A stretch of 64,000 bases of DNA from Ryuthela nishihirai (lineage: Eukaryota > Arthropoda > Arachnida > Araneae > Heptathelidae). The translations under genes and the position numbers were made by a program. Below the pieces are notes generated by a model, which was given only the letters and a program-made list of their open reading frames with translations, did no database searches and had not been told where the DNA came from. The stretch's first letter is position 1, and every line of letters starts with the position of its first letter. This document shows, one piece after another, positions 33,899 to 43,720 of the stretch. The DNA lies in assembly GCA_038380435.1 (NCBI GenBank), contig JAWZYU010000010.1, forward strand, positions 47,340,135-47,404,134. The letters run 5' to 3'.

Positions 33899-33935
33899 CA
33901 AAGCAAAGTGCCGCTCAGAGGTGAACAATGGGCTA
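33899..33935 (+). repeat. SINE-A tail scrap
   Basis: AAAGTGCCGCTCAGAGGTGA followed by ACAATGGGCTAAC. It combines the tail motif with a piece of its complement (the CAATGGGCTAA seen in minus copies) in one short stretch. It lies 75 bp downstream of the complete copy's 3' target duplication. Confidence 0.6.
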
Positions 33936-34710
33936 ACAATATTGGTAACTATTATTGTTAAAAAAATGATTTAAAAAAAAGGATTTGAACAGTGGGAAAG
34001 AAGGATAAATAAAGATAAGAAAAATTCATTATTATCAACTCGATATTAAATTGCTTAAATTTAATATCGATAAAAGATCGCATTATCATAAAATATTTAT
34101 TAGAAAAAAATTACCCTCTTAAAATTATTCATAGATAATGATTTCAATACTTGAATGGATATATTGTTGTTCCAACAATAATCCATTCAAATAATCCATC
34201 AATTCTTTACCATGGTAAACCATGCTTATTCATGATTATTGATGCTTAATGAAGTCCGTTACAAATATCTAAATGACTATATTAAGTTTTTAGTATATAG
34301 ATAACATAATATCTTATGCATGTATAAATATTTATATCTTTAGCATCCACAACACAAATAAATTTCCATACCAACTTCAAATAGGGGGTCTCAGGTTAAT
34401 CAGGCTGTACAAACAGCTTTTTTCTGCGACTCCTGCTTAAATGCAATTATTTTCACACTCTATATTCTATGCAAAATCTTACCGAATATGTGAATACTTA
34501 CAAAGCTATCTATTACAAAAAAGTGCAATGTGTTTGAATAATGATTTCATTCTTTTGTCTTATAAGTATATTACTAGCAATTTGTAATGATATTAGACCG
34601 AATAAATTATTATTATGACTATTATTAATAGATGAATTGTCAAACAACAATAAAATGCCATTTACTAATAAATTTCTAATTAATTATTTAAACATTTAAT
34701 AATTTAGAAG
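33936..34710. other. No gene; cluster of hairpins
   Basis: Very AT-rich. Three inverted repeats fall within 180 bp: CGATATTAAATT / AATTTAATATCG (34041-34069), TTGAATGGATATATTGTTG / CAACAATAATCCATTCAA (34151-34190) and TTTACCATGGTAAA (34206-34219). Confidence 0.65.
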
Positions 34711-34993
34711 TAGGCTTCTATCTCTAAAAAAAGAGGGAGTAGGCGGGTGGCAATGGCCCAATTGAATCAGAAAAAAATTAAAGAGGGGAGAGAGAAGGGA
34801 GCAAGAGACTGGATTTCCATTGCACTATAGCATTTTTCTCTCCATTTTAGAGGTCGTTGAAAAATTAAAAAAAAGTGCATGAAACATGCAAAAGTTTAAT
34901 TTTTTTTTTGCCTCCATTATCCTTACCAGCATTGTCAAAGGGATCTGAGGCATGGCCACTTACCTCCTCCCACACCCCGTAGATCGGTTCTGA
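34711..34993 (+). mobile_element. MITE-C copy
   Basis: Left end TAGGCTTCTATCTCTAAAAA, core GGAGCAAGAGACTGGATTTC, CTCCATTTTAGAGGTC, GCCTCCATTATCCTTACCAG, and right end CCCGTAGATCGGTTCTGA. Order and length agree with the complete copy at 63620. Confidence 0.75.
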
Positions 34994-35180
34994 ATTCAAA
35001 TAAGAAAAAGATGTGTAATCAATTCAGGGAGAATATTCAATATATAAAATAATTGCCAAATTTGGTGAGGGTAGGTTTTGCATTTAAGTAACTACAACTA
35101 TGCAAATATGATTTGCAGATAACCACAACAATTAAACATAAACATTTAAAAAAATTAACACTGCTTATTTTCTCCGTAGT

Positions 35181-35725
35181 TATTCCATGGCCCAATGTTT
35201 AACGCTCTTGGGTACCGATCTAAGGGGCCTTGATTGGGTTTGTTGAGTTACTTTTGAGCGGCACTTTTTTGCACACAATGGGCTGAATGGCCAGGTGACA
35301 AGGACTTCAAAGACTAAGAGAAGGTTGGGAGGAGAGGAACCACTCAATGGCAGATATTAGCCTCTTGTGAAAGCCATCCAGCGTGTTCTTTAATGTGTAC
35401 AGAGTGTAGATGGCTCTCCTGCACACGACTCCACGGCTTAAAGTCTTATCCTAAGGACGGCTGGCTTTTCCAAATTCACTAGTGTTCCATTTCTCACCGT
35501 GAGAAGAGTGGGGAACAGTTGGGACTCGAACATCAGAACTGCAGATTACGAGGCTGGCGACCTTCCGATTGAGCCATCACCGCGCCCAAGTAACGTACAT
35601 ATATTCATTTAGTAGTTTGCCTTTGTGCTGAGGTCTGGCCTTAGTCACACACATTCCCTAAGGCGTTCTCTACTGACATGCCCTTATCAGACCTCTGTGT
35701 CAAGCAGGGGTAATTTATTTTAATT
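35181..35725 (+). repeat. SINE-B, split by a SINE-A
   Basis: The left part (35181-35234) carries a Ser/Leu-type head, CCATGGCCCAATGTTTAACG then CTCTTGGGTACCGATC. The right part (35590-35725) has the family body: TTTGTGCTGAGGTCTGGCCT, CTGACATGCCCTTATCAGAC and CTCTGTGTCAAGCAGGGGTA. A SINE-A sits between. Confidence 0.6.
35235..35587 (-). repeat. SINE-A, inserted in SINE-B
   Basis: Nearly complete: TTTTGAGCGGCACTTTTTTG at the tail side to GATTGAGCCATCACCGCGCC at the head, with an internal deletion of about 35 bp before GGGACTCGAACATCAG. No clear target duplication survives. Confidence 0.85.
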
Positions 35726-35834
35726 TTTCACTCTAAAAAATGAATTATTTATTATTTTAGATATATTTGAAAATAAATTAATTTATCATTCTATGAAATG
35801 TGCGGGTTATGAATGTTTATGCTAACTAATTGAG

Positions 35835-36320
35835 GGTATTGATAATAATAAATATTTAGGATTGTATATTGATAGTCATTAACTTGGAAAATTCACATTG
35901 AATACTTAATAAAAATAATTAATGCAATTATAGCTAATTTATATTATATGAGAAATTTCCTTAACATTACACTTCTAAAAGTTATATTTTAAATCTGAAT
36001 TAATATCGTGGGGAGGAACACATTACAGTCATATTAAACCACTTATTATTATACAAAATAAAATAATTAGATGTATGTTCAAAAAGAAAAAAAATATGAT
36101 AACGCTAGATCGTATTATAATGATTTACATATTTTTCAATTGAGGAAATTATATGTTTATAACATTCTATTATATATTAGAAAACATTATACAGAAAATA
36201 ATGTTAAAGCCTCTAATCATAATACGAGATCAAATGATTACACTAATCTAATCGTTCCCACCCTAAGAAAAGTATTACACAGGCACATATATATATTTAG
36301 CACCGAAAATTTTTAACAAA
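35835..36320 (+). pseudogene. L2/CR1-like LINE, RT C-terminal remnant
   Basis: Translates to KYLGLYIDSH, then TWKIHIEYLIKIINAIIANL, SELISWGGTHYSHIKPLIII and LRKLYVYNILLYIRKHYTEN, in more than one frame with stops. These are the blocks that follow the polymerase in Jockey/CR1/L2-type elements. The upstream polymerase is absent, consistent with 5' truncation. Confidence 0.65.
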
Positions 36321-36374
36321 TTATTGGAAATAGTAAAAATTGAAATTAAAGGATATAGTTTTTGAAAATTATTA

Positions 36375-37318
36375 AAAACTAGCAGATTTAACCGACGTTG
36401 CTCGGGTCTGAAACTTTCTAAAATGTAGAGCAGATGACACTTTGTCATTCTCCACGTCGCAATCTTTTATTTCGAATAAAACTCATTACGACAGATTTGA
36501 CCTTCTCCTCACCTCAGAAAATTTTCTCTCCCTCTTTTAAAGCAGGTCTAAAACTATCTAAATATATAGTAGGTGGCACTCCCTTCGTCGCAAGCTTTTA
36601 TTTCGCATAAAACTGATTACGACTGCGATGGAAGATGCCTCCTCGGTTGAGTCGAATCTAAAATCTAAATACCTGTACATTAGTATCTATGCAATACAGC
36701 ACTCTGTAATTGAAATAAATTACATTTTACGATATGAATTACGATTATGAATAAAAAATATATGACTGGAGTTTTATAAATAAAAAAGTATTAGAATTCA
36801 ATAAAGATAACAATTTAGAAAGATTCTTTGTTTCAGTTATTTATGAACTTCACTTGAATTAAACTCGAGATTGATACACAGCAGATACACAATTTTGAAA
36901 TACTACAGCTTGAAATTAAACAAAAGTAAAGTCAATAAGCAACGGAAAGTAATTCGAACGCTCGTGTCATTTCTATGCTCTTTAATCATTTGTTAAACAA
37001 TGAATTTATCACGCGAAATAGAAAGAATTAAACTGTACTGTTTGCCCTTTCAAACACAACAATTACTATTGCAAGTTTTATTTTCAACAAGGTATGGAGG
37101 CAAACTATGGAGATTTTGAGAATTCAAATCTGCCCACCCCAATTTTGGTTGATCCCACCGGTTCGAACATAGTCTATATTCTTCCCCTGGGTGAAGGGAA
37201 CGTTCATGCAAAGTTTGGTGTTTCTAGCTCTTCTGGGGGGCGAGTGCATAAGCAAACAAACAAACACATAAATACATAAACAAGCAAACTTTCTTCTTTA
37301 TTATATTAGATATGGATT
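36375..37318. repeat. Repeat with ACTAGCAG...TATTATATTAGATA ends, type unclear
   Basis: Starts AAAAACTAGCAGATTTAACC then GACGTTGCTCGGGTC, and ends with AAGCAAACTTTCTTCTTTAT then TATATTAGATATGG. Ends of this kind recur in animal genomes on non-autonomous elements. A similar tail occurs at about 59920-59938. The open frame at 37094-37279 crosses the region and has no recognised domain. Confidence 0.4.
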
Positions 37319-37477
37319 GATGATGAAATTATTGATATTGAAAAATGATTAAATTATTTTACATTCGCTGTTATATGTAAATGTGATGAACATTGGTACT
37401 ACTCATAAATTAATAATCATTATAAATTATGAAATTTAATTCTCACTCGCAAATAAATAAATTTTAATTATATTATA

Positions 37478-37556
37478 CACAGTCGTATCAGAATAATGTG
37501 ACCACCTACCATAGTATATGTATGGTAGGTGGTCATATTATTCTGATACGACTGTG
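37478..37556. mobile_element. 79-bp palindromic Tc1/mariner-type MITE
   Basis: Two 36-bp arms starting CACAGTCGTATCAGAATAAT and its complement differ at one base and are separated by only seven bases. The element is flanked by TA on both sides (37476-37477 and 37557-37558), the Tc1/mariner target. Nothing but inverted repeat remains. Confidence 0.88.
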
Positions 37557-37724
37557 TACTTTTCATAAAATTATAATTCCACAGGCGAGTTGATACTCAT
37601 GTGGATGGTTGATATTCTACATATTACTTGTAATAACAAATAAATGTTTAAAATATGATATATTTAATTACTTAACAAATGTATATAATTAAACGAATAT
37701 AAATATTATATTGCCCCTGATTAG

Positions 37725-37850
37725 GCATGGATGTATGTGTCGTTTTTCTGCTGAGGTCCTGCCATCCTCTCAGATCTCCTACTGTGGCATATAAACTGAC
37801 AGGCTCTGTGGCAAGCAGCTGCTTGAGGGGGTATTTATTTTTTATTTTTT
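37725..37850 (+). repeat. SINE-B 3' part
   Basis: TTTTTCTGCTGAGGTCCTGC, ATAAACTGACAGGCTCTGTG and GCAAGCAGCTGCTTGAGGGG, with a TATTTATTTTTTATTTTTTA tail. The tRNA head is missing. Confidence 0.68.
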
Positions 37851-38079
37851 ATTATAAAATTTGTGCACCTATAATAAATTAAAAAAATATTACGAGTGAA
37901 TTCAAAGTGCATGAAATGTAAATTGCATTAATTTCAAAATGGAAAAATGAATTGAATTGAATTATTCAGATCGAAAGAATCAAGGTCATAATACTTTCTA
38001 CTTCTGAGTGTATCTGTTATTTATTGTATTAAAGAAATCGGAAATCGGCTATGCGTAGAATTTCGCTGACTGTGTCTGC

Positions 38080-38420
38080 GCAAGTGTTAAGCGCGGAGCA
38101 ACTCAAGCGCGCAGATTCCATCGCTGTCTATCGATCCGACATTGTTAACCGTAAAATTCAAACCTGGGGGTAGATTAAAAGTAGTTGGATCTTTAGCATG
38201 ACGAAGCCAGAATGTTTGGAACGCCTGGCTGGCGCACAACCGAATGACTAAACAGACTTTCAAGATAATCTGAGATCGTTTCCATTTCAAGCAGTGAAAG
38301 ATTTTTCATTGGCTTCGCAATGACACTGTGATGAGTGTTGCAGGCAAATCCTGCGCTGTAGTTAAGTGCATTTGTAATTGTGTCTTGGTGCAGTAAAGCA
38401 TTGATTAGTCGAAGCAATTA
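38080..38420 (-). pseudogene. Decayed coding island, unknown protein
   Basis: On the minus strand an open frame (38417-38193) reads LRLINALLHQDTITNALNYS and ISDYLESLFSHSVVRQ, then shifts into a second frame (38290-38087) reading AFQTFWLRHAKDPTTFNLPP and NVGSIDSDGICALELLRA to a stop. The two frames join sensibly around FSHSVVRQ / ASQAFQTFW, implying one protein with a frameshift. The stretch is less AT-rich than its flanks. I do not recognise the family; a transposon, an old viral copy or a host exon are all possible. Confidence 0.4.
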
Positions 38421-38956
38421 GAATCCGCGTTAAGTTTTTTCTTAGATAATCAATATTTATTTTGAAGGAGGAAGACGTACAATATGAAAACTATTTTTTG
38501 ATGACACTTATAAAGTACGAATTTTACATGATAAGAATACCAAATTTCAGATCAATTATTATTTTCGCATCCCGAATTATTTCGTTAATAATAAGGTAAA
38601 AATCTTAAGGAGTAGATTCCACGAGTTATTTAACCAGTTACGAAGAGAAATCTTGTATATAAATACTTTTAGTGAGATTACTTTACAAATTTAAACTATT
38701 TAAAGAATGCCTCTTAATCAGCAGCAATCCTGAGAATTTTCGTGTTTGTATAATTATTGTGTTTATTTAGGTGTCGCCATGTTTATTTCTCTTTCGGTAT
38801 AATTTGTTTTAATGCTCAGTTTCATTATCAAACAACTGGAATAGTTCTATTTCGGTATATGAGATATTATCATAATTTTGTACCTATATATTACTGTCGT
38901 AACACTTTATGAGTGAAAAATAATGCACATCTATATTTCCTGCATGTATTAACTTT
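38421..38956. other. No gene seen
   Basis: AT-rich, no recognised repeat. Confidence 0.5.
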
Positions 38957-39075
38957 GCGGGTCAAATGTAAAAATAAAATCTCAGATGTAAATGCGGTCA
39001 AATGTAAAAATAAAATCTGAATTAATATCGTGGGGAGGAACACATTACAGTCATATTAAACCACTTATTATTATA
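38957..39075 (+). repeat. Short duplication plus L2/CR1-like LINE scrap
   Basis: CGGGTCAAATGTAAAAATAA and a near copy occur 37 bp apart (38957 and 38994). Directly after the second, about 60 bp (from TCTGAATTAATATCGTGGGG to CACTTATTATTATAC) are identical to 35996-36055 within the LINE remnant there. Confidence 0.75.
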
Positions 39076-39300
39076 CATAATGGTGTATCTGTGTTATGTG
39101 AGATGATAATGGTAATAAATAAAAAATGTCTAAAAAATGAAAATATCCTGCCCAAATGTTTTAAAATATTCTATTATATTATCGATCAATCGCTTTTGTA
39201 TGTATTGGTGTATATAGGATGTCTTATTAATGGAGCATGATCACCTAGGATATCGATTCGTCGTCGAAACCACTTTGAGGTAATTTTGCGTGAGTTGGCT

Positions 39301-39602
39301 TAGGAGCGAGGAAAACGACAAGAAAGGTATGGAGCAGTAGGCTGTGAAGAAAACGGCAAGAAAGATATGGAGCAGTAAACTGTGAGGAAACGGCAAGAAA
39401 GGTTAGGAGCAGTAGGCTGTAAAAATGGCAAGAAGGGTAGAAAATGGCAAGAAAGGTTTGAGAGAAGTAGGGGTGTGAAGAAACGGTAAGAAAGGTATGG
39501 AGAAAATGAAAAGAAAAGAAATTCTCTGTGAAGAAAATGGCAAGAAAAGTATGGGGCAGTAGGCTGCGAGGGAAACGGCAAGAAAGATATGGGGCCGTAG
39601 GC
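39301..39602. repeat. Minisatellite, 36-40-bp unit, about seven copies
   Basis: GAAACGGCAAGAAAGGTATG followed by GAGCAGTAGGCTGTGA recurs with small length changes. The sequence just after it (AAATTTACATTCGTCATCGG, TCAAAGATCTTTAAAACATT, ATTAACCTTACTAGCGGGAT, to about 39780) looks like the right half of MITE-C, so the array may be an expansion inside that element, as at 57358. Confidence 0.75.
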
Positions 39603-39790
39603 TAATCGGAGCGAAATTTACATTCGTCATCGGAAACTTTCCCTTCCGGTTCAAAGATCTTTAAAACATTTCTAGAAAGGTAAATGAAATATACACGTTT
39701 AACATTTTTTTGTCTATATTAACCTTACTAGCGGGATCATGGTCCCCTTGTCCGAATCCTTCCCCCGCAGTCCGTATTAACATTCCTCTG

Positions 39791-41644
39791 GCTCTAGCTC
39801 AAAGATAGGAATGCAGAAGGTTAAGGTATGGAAAGTACAAAAGATTAAAAGATGCGGAAGTATAAAGAGAAGATTAAGTAGAAATTTTTCATACCAAGTA
39901 AGGCCCTACAGTAGAACTGAACTTGCACTATCATGCGTTAATTTTCAATGTATACTATTTCTAAGAAAAAAACCCTCTCCAACATTTTTTACTTAATGAA
40001 AAAAAAAGAGAAACTCTCTTGGCGGTTAAAAACTAAGAACAGGTTACAGTATTATAAATATACAATTATGTTTTTTAGTTACTCATTAAAAGTAAGATAT
40101 TAATCCATTATCAATGATAAATGTTTTAAAAAAAGATTAATATTGCATCAATATTTTGGAGACGCTACATTAACCTCGGATGTAATATAAAATACATTAT
40201 GCAGATGTGTTTTAAATTGGATAAATTAATAAAGTCTTAAAAATACGTACGACAACGTCTATGAAAAAAAAATTATCTGAACAAATAATTCTTGGGAGTG
40301 TATCATACAAGATTAAATATTTTAATACCTTTATAATCAGAATAGGATTCTGCAGATTTGAATGGATTATTCACTATATTTGTTTTTAAGTCTCTTAGTT
40401 CCCAGATAATATTTTTTCGCTTAAGTCTTAATTAATGCATTTTCCTTTTTGGATGCATTTGAAAATTTATTTGATGACCTTTCAGGAATGCAACAAAAGT
40501 TCGCTCACATATTTAATCTCTGCACAGACGTTTGCCTCTAAAAACAACACACTGCCTTTAATGTTTTTTACCAACAAAATTTAAACTTAATCTTTTAAAA
40601 TATTTGAGAAAAAAAAAACATTCGCAAACTAATTTTAATGCAGTTGAGTTAAATTACATGATTTGTCAAGGGAAGGTGACTCGAAGCAGTAAGGGTTGAG
40701 TGTTTTAAAGTGGGCGTAATTGTTGAGTGTATTAAAGTGGGCGTTATTTCTAGAACTTCTGAAATGAGAAAGGTTTGTACTGAATATGATGTTTTTTTCC
40801 TGCACTGTTTAAAGCGCACAAAAAAAGTATAGTTTTGTGGAATGATATTCGTGAGACGTAGAAGAAAAACGTCGAAGGACGGAAAACGAATGAGAGAAAC
40901 AACATTTTCTTCGAAAATGGAACAAAATGCAGTTGACATATAACTTACTCAAAAACCGGCTGAAATATGGGTTGTAAGGGAGCAAAAAAGAGTGAATTGC
41001 AGACCTTTCTGTGCAGGGTAAAGCTTCTTACAGCTTTTTTTCGTCTATATGCCGAGATGGTTTGTTTTTATTCCACCAGGATGCACTATAGGAAAAAACT
41101 GAAACAAATATTTATTTCCTCTTGGACTATGCGGAAAAATATTTTTTATTCAGATATGTTTCCACGAATAAGACTGTTACACGAAGTGAGAAAAACCACG
41201 TTTTTTAACGCTGTACTGAGTACACCAAAGACATTCGCATAAAATTTCTTTAAAGAATAAATATTTAAACATGTTTTTTTTTAATTAAATATTCCAAGTG
41301 AATGTTCATTATTCAACATTTTTTTTAACTAGGAGACGAAATATATTTTCTTCAAGAAGTTAGAAGAATTTACTAAAAAAACTTGAAATTTAAATTAGTT
41401 AGAAACATAAATAATCCTGAAAATGCAGTGTTTGCCAAAAGGTTACGAAAATATTAATTACGAGTCTAATATCCAATTTTTCCCAAAGAAGTAACTTTTG
41501 ACGGGTTTTCAAAATGTACGCTTATTTTAAATGCCATTAAATCTGCAGATACCTAAAAGATAAATTCTCTTAAACGATGAGAGTTAGGACGTCGCAGCCA
41601 GCAGAAAAGAAAATGGTGTCCGGTATCAAATACGCCTATTAATA
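39791..41644. other. No gene seen
   Basis: AT-rich. A 27-bp phrase GTTGAGTGTTTTAAAGTGGG is repeated once in tandem at about 40695-40750. The open frames at 40649-41242 have no recognised feature. Confidence 0.5.
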
Positions 41645-41835
41645 GATGGAAGAAGGGCCAGATAAGAAGGGGGGGGGGCAAGGAGAACTTGCTCCCTCTC
41701 CCCTTTCAGAATGCTGGTAAGGTTAATAGAGGCAAAAATTATCATATTTGTGAAATTTTCAATAATTTTTTAAGATCTCTAAAACGTGGGGGGGGGGGGG
41801 GGGATTTTATTCTACAATGGAAATCCAGTCACACG
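41645..41835 (-). mobile_element. MITE-C, minus orientation, with G16 run
   Basis: AGGGCCAGATAAGAAGGGGG at the outer end, then CAGAATGCTGGTAAGGTTAA, TTTTTAAGATCTCTAAAACG, a run of 16 G (41788-41803) and TACAATGGAAATCCAGTC. The far end is missing. Confidence 0.7.
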
Positions 41836-41880
41836 GAAATCCACACCACTATCATTTACTCATTTATCATTACTATCATT

Positions 41881-42397
41881 TGAAAACGATCTGTACAAAT
41901 TTCAATGGGAGATAGGGAACACCAAGACAAACCTTTTTCGTCTATAAATGCATGTCTGCTGATACACTACTTACTTGCTGACGTACCTTGTGCTAGACGT
42001 TGCTAGACTTTGCTGACCTACTTCGGTGCTAGAGAGCGCTGTATGGCGGCGTGGCAATTGGCTAGAAGGGCGAAGTGGGAACGGATAACGGACTTGTGTT
42101 TGCCGTCAGCATTCGTAAATCAGATACATTACGTGTAACATGGAGTGTTTCACGATTACTGAGAGGTCTATAAATGGTAGCTAGGTAGTCACTGGAAGGA
42201 GAGCTATGCACCAATCCCCTGTGATGAGGCATAGAACAGGCCAGACCTAGCACCTAATGTCCAACCCCGCCTTCTCGTGATGCAGACCGTTAGTACCTTT
42301 CAAAAGAGATACTCTCTTGTGGAAGTGAACGGAAGGGGAGGGCTGCCAGATTAGTGTGGCCTAGTGATCTGGACAACTCTGGCTACTTTCCTTTTTT
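41881..42397 (+). mobile_element. Left part of a DUF4817-type DNA element
   Basis: The segment 41881-42030 is an inverted copy of 46350-46475. About 40 bp starting AATGGGAGATAGGGAACACC match without a gap. With the right part at 46263-46475 it makes one DNA element that has been split by LINE copy 2. The 42031-42397 stretch would be the element's 5' region and has no clear coding signal. Confidence 0.68.
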
Positions 42398-42849
42398 TTC
42401 TACCCTGCTGAGGAGTGGTCAACCACACAGGGTCCTGGTGCTGACCATATAAACCCACTGGACTGGAATGAATTATGGCTCTGAGCATGATTATGGATTC
42501 TGAAGTATGCTGCACTAGTGGGCTTCTGTGGAGGGAAAATCTTCCGCTGTGTTTTCTGTTTGTTTGTGGGTTGACAGCCCCAAATGAATAGATTCACAGG
42601 ATATGTTTATCAGCTGGTGGATAATCCTGAGCAGAGGTCATCGCAGGCACCTGAACTCTTTGCTTCTACTGGCATCGTCAAATTCTACATTGGGGGAAGA
42701 CTTTCAGTGTAGATGACTTCAGCCTTTAGTGGTGGGGGAACGGGTCTTTGACCCATGACTGTGATTAGGGGGCTGCTTGATATTGTCACCATTCTCTCTC
42801 TCAATAAACATAGTTTCTTTAACATCTCACTAACTATTTTCTCTCTATA

Positions 42850-43720
42850 GGAAGTTTGAATGTGAGGACTCTGCACAGAGCTTTTTCTCTTGATGTCCTC
42901 ACACAAGAATTCCACCGTTATAATTTAGATATTCTAGGCTTGCAAGAGACCAGATGGACAGATAAAGGTTAGATTCTTAAAAATAATCTTAAATTTCTCT
43001 TTTCATGGAGGAACAATAATAAACATCACCAATTGCCTCTATGCATCTACTCAAGACTGCAACTATTCAGATTACCTGAATCATATCAATTCAATTTATG
43101 AAATGATTTCTTAATATTAATAACATCACCAAGGCGTGGGTCTGCTTCTTAGCAGACACGCTAGTGATGCTCTTCTAGGATATGAGTGCATTAATGAAAG
43201 GTTTCTTATAGCAAAATTTCAGACAAGTGTTAAAGACTTCAATGTTATCTGCTGTTATGCCCCCACTGAGAATGCCGATGAGGATGAGAAGGATAGGTTT
43301 TACGGACAACTTCATGATATTTTGAATTCTGTCAAGAAAGGAGATATTACCCTTGTTTTAGGTGACTTCAATGTCAAATTTGGTACTGACTCTGACCATT
43401 GGGGAGGGGTGATAGGCCCTTTTGCTATTGGTAGCTGCAATGGTAATGGGCAACGTCTCCTACAGGTAAGTAAACTCAATGGTTTCAGAATAACATACAC
43501 TTATTACAAACACCGCGACGTACATAAGTACACATGGGTTTCACCTGATGGGCTGCATAAGAATATGATGATTATATATTAATTAACAGCAAATGCGCTA
43601 GTTCTGCTAGGAATACAAGGTCATATAGGGGAGCTGAAATTGGATCTGACCATTACCTTTTTAAACATGTCTTGCAACTTAAACTTAAAAAGTGTTCTAC
43701 TAGGTTTAATAATTTTACCT
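42850..43720 (+). pseudogene. APE-type endonuclease domain, LINE copy 2
   Basis: Better preserved than copy 1. The frame 43136-43582 contains VGLLLSRHASDALLGYECIN-like sequence, CCYAPTENADEDEKDRFYGQ, DITLVLGDFN and WVSPDGLHKN, followed by EIGSDHYLFKHVLQLKLK in another frame. The catalytic phrases LGLQETRW, GDFN and SDH can all be found. A stop near 42969, the 91-bp insertion and a frameshift near 43570 prevent a single reading frame. Confidence 0.82.
43031..43121. other. 91-bp insertion containing an inverted self-copy
   Basis: Absent from copy 1 and bracketed by a 9-bp repeat, AACATCACC (43022-43030 and 43122-43130). Bases 43039-43083 are the exact reverse complement of 45635-45679 downstream in the same LINE, 45 of 45 by eye. 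The remaining 38 bp are AT-rich and unassigned. Confidence 0.85.
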
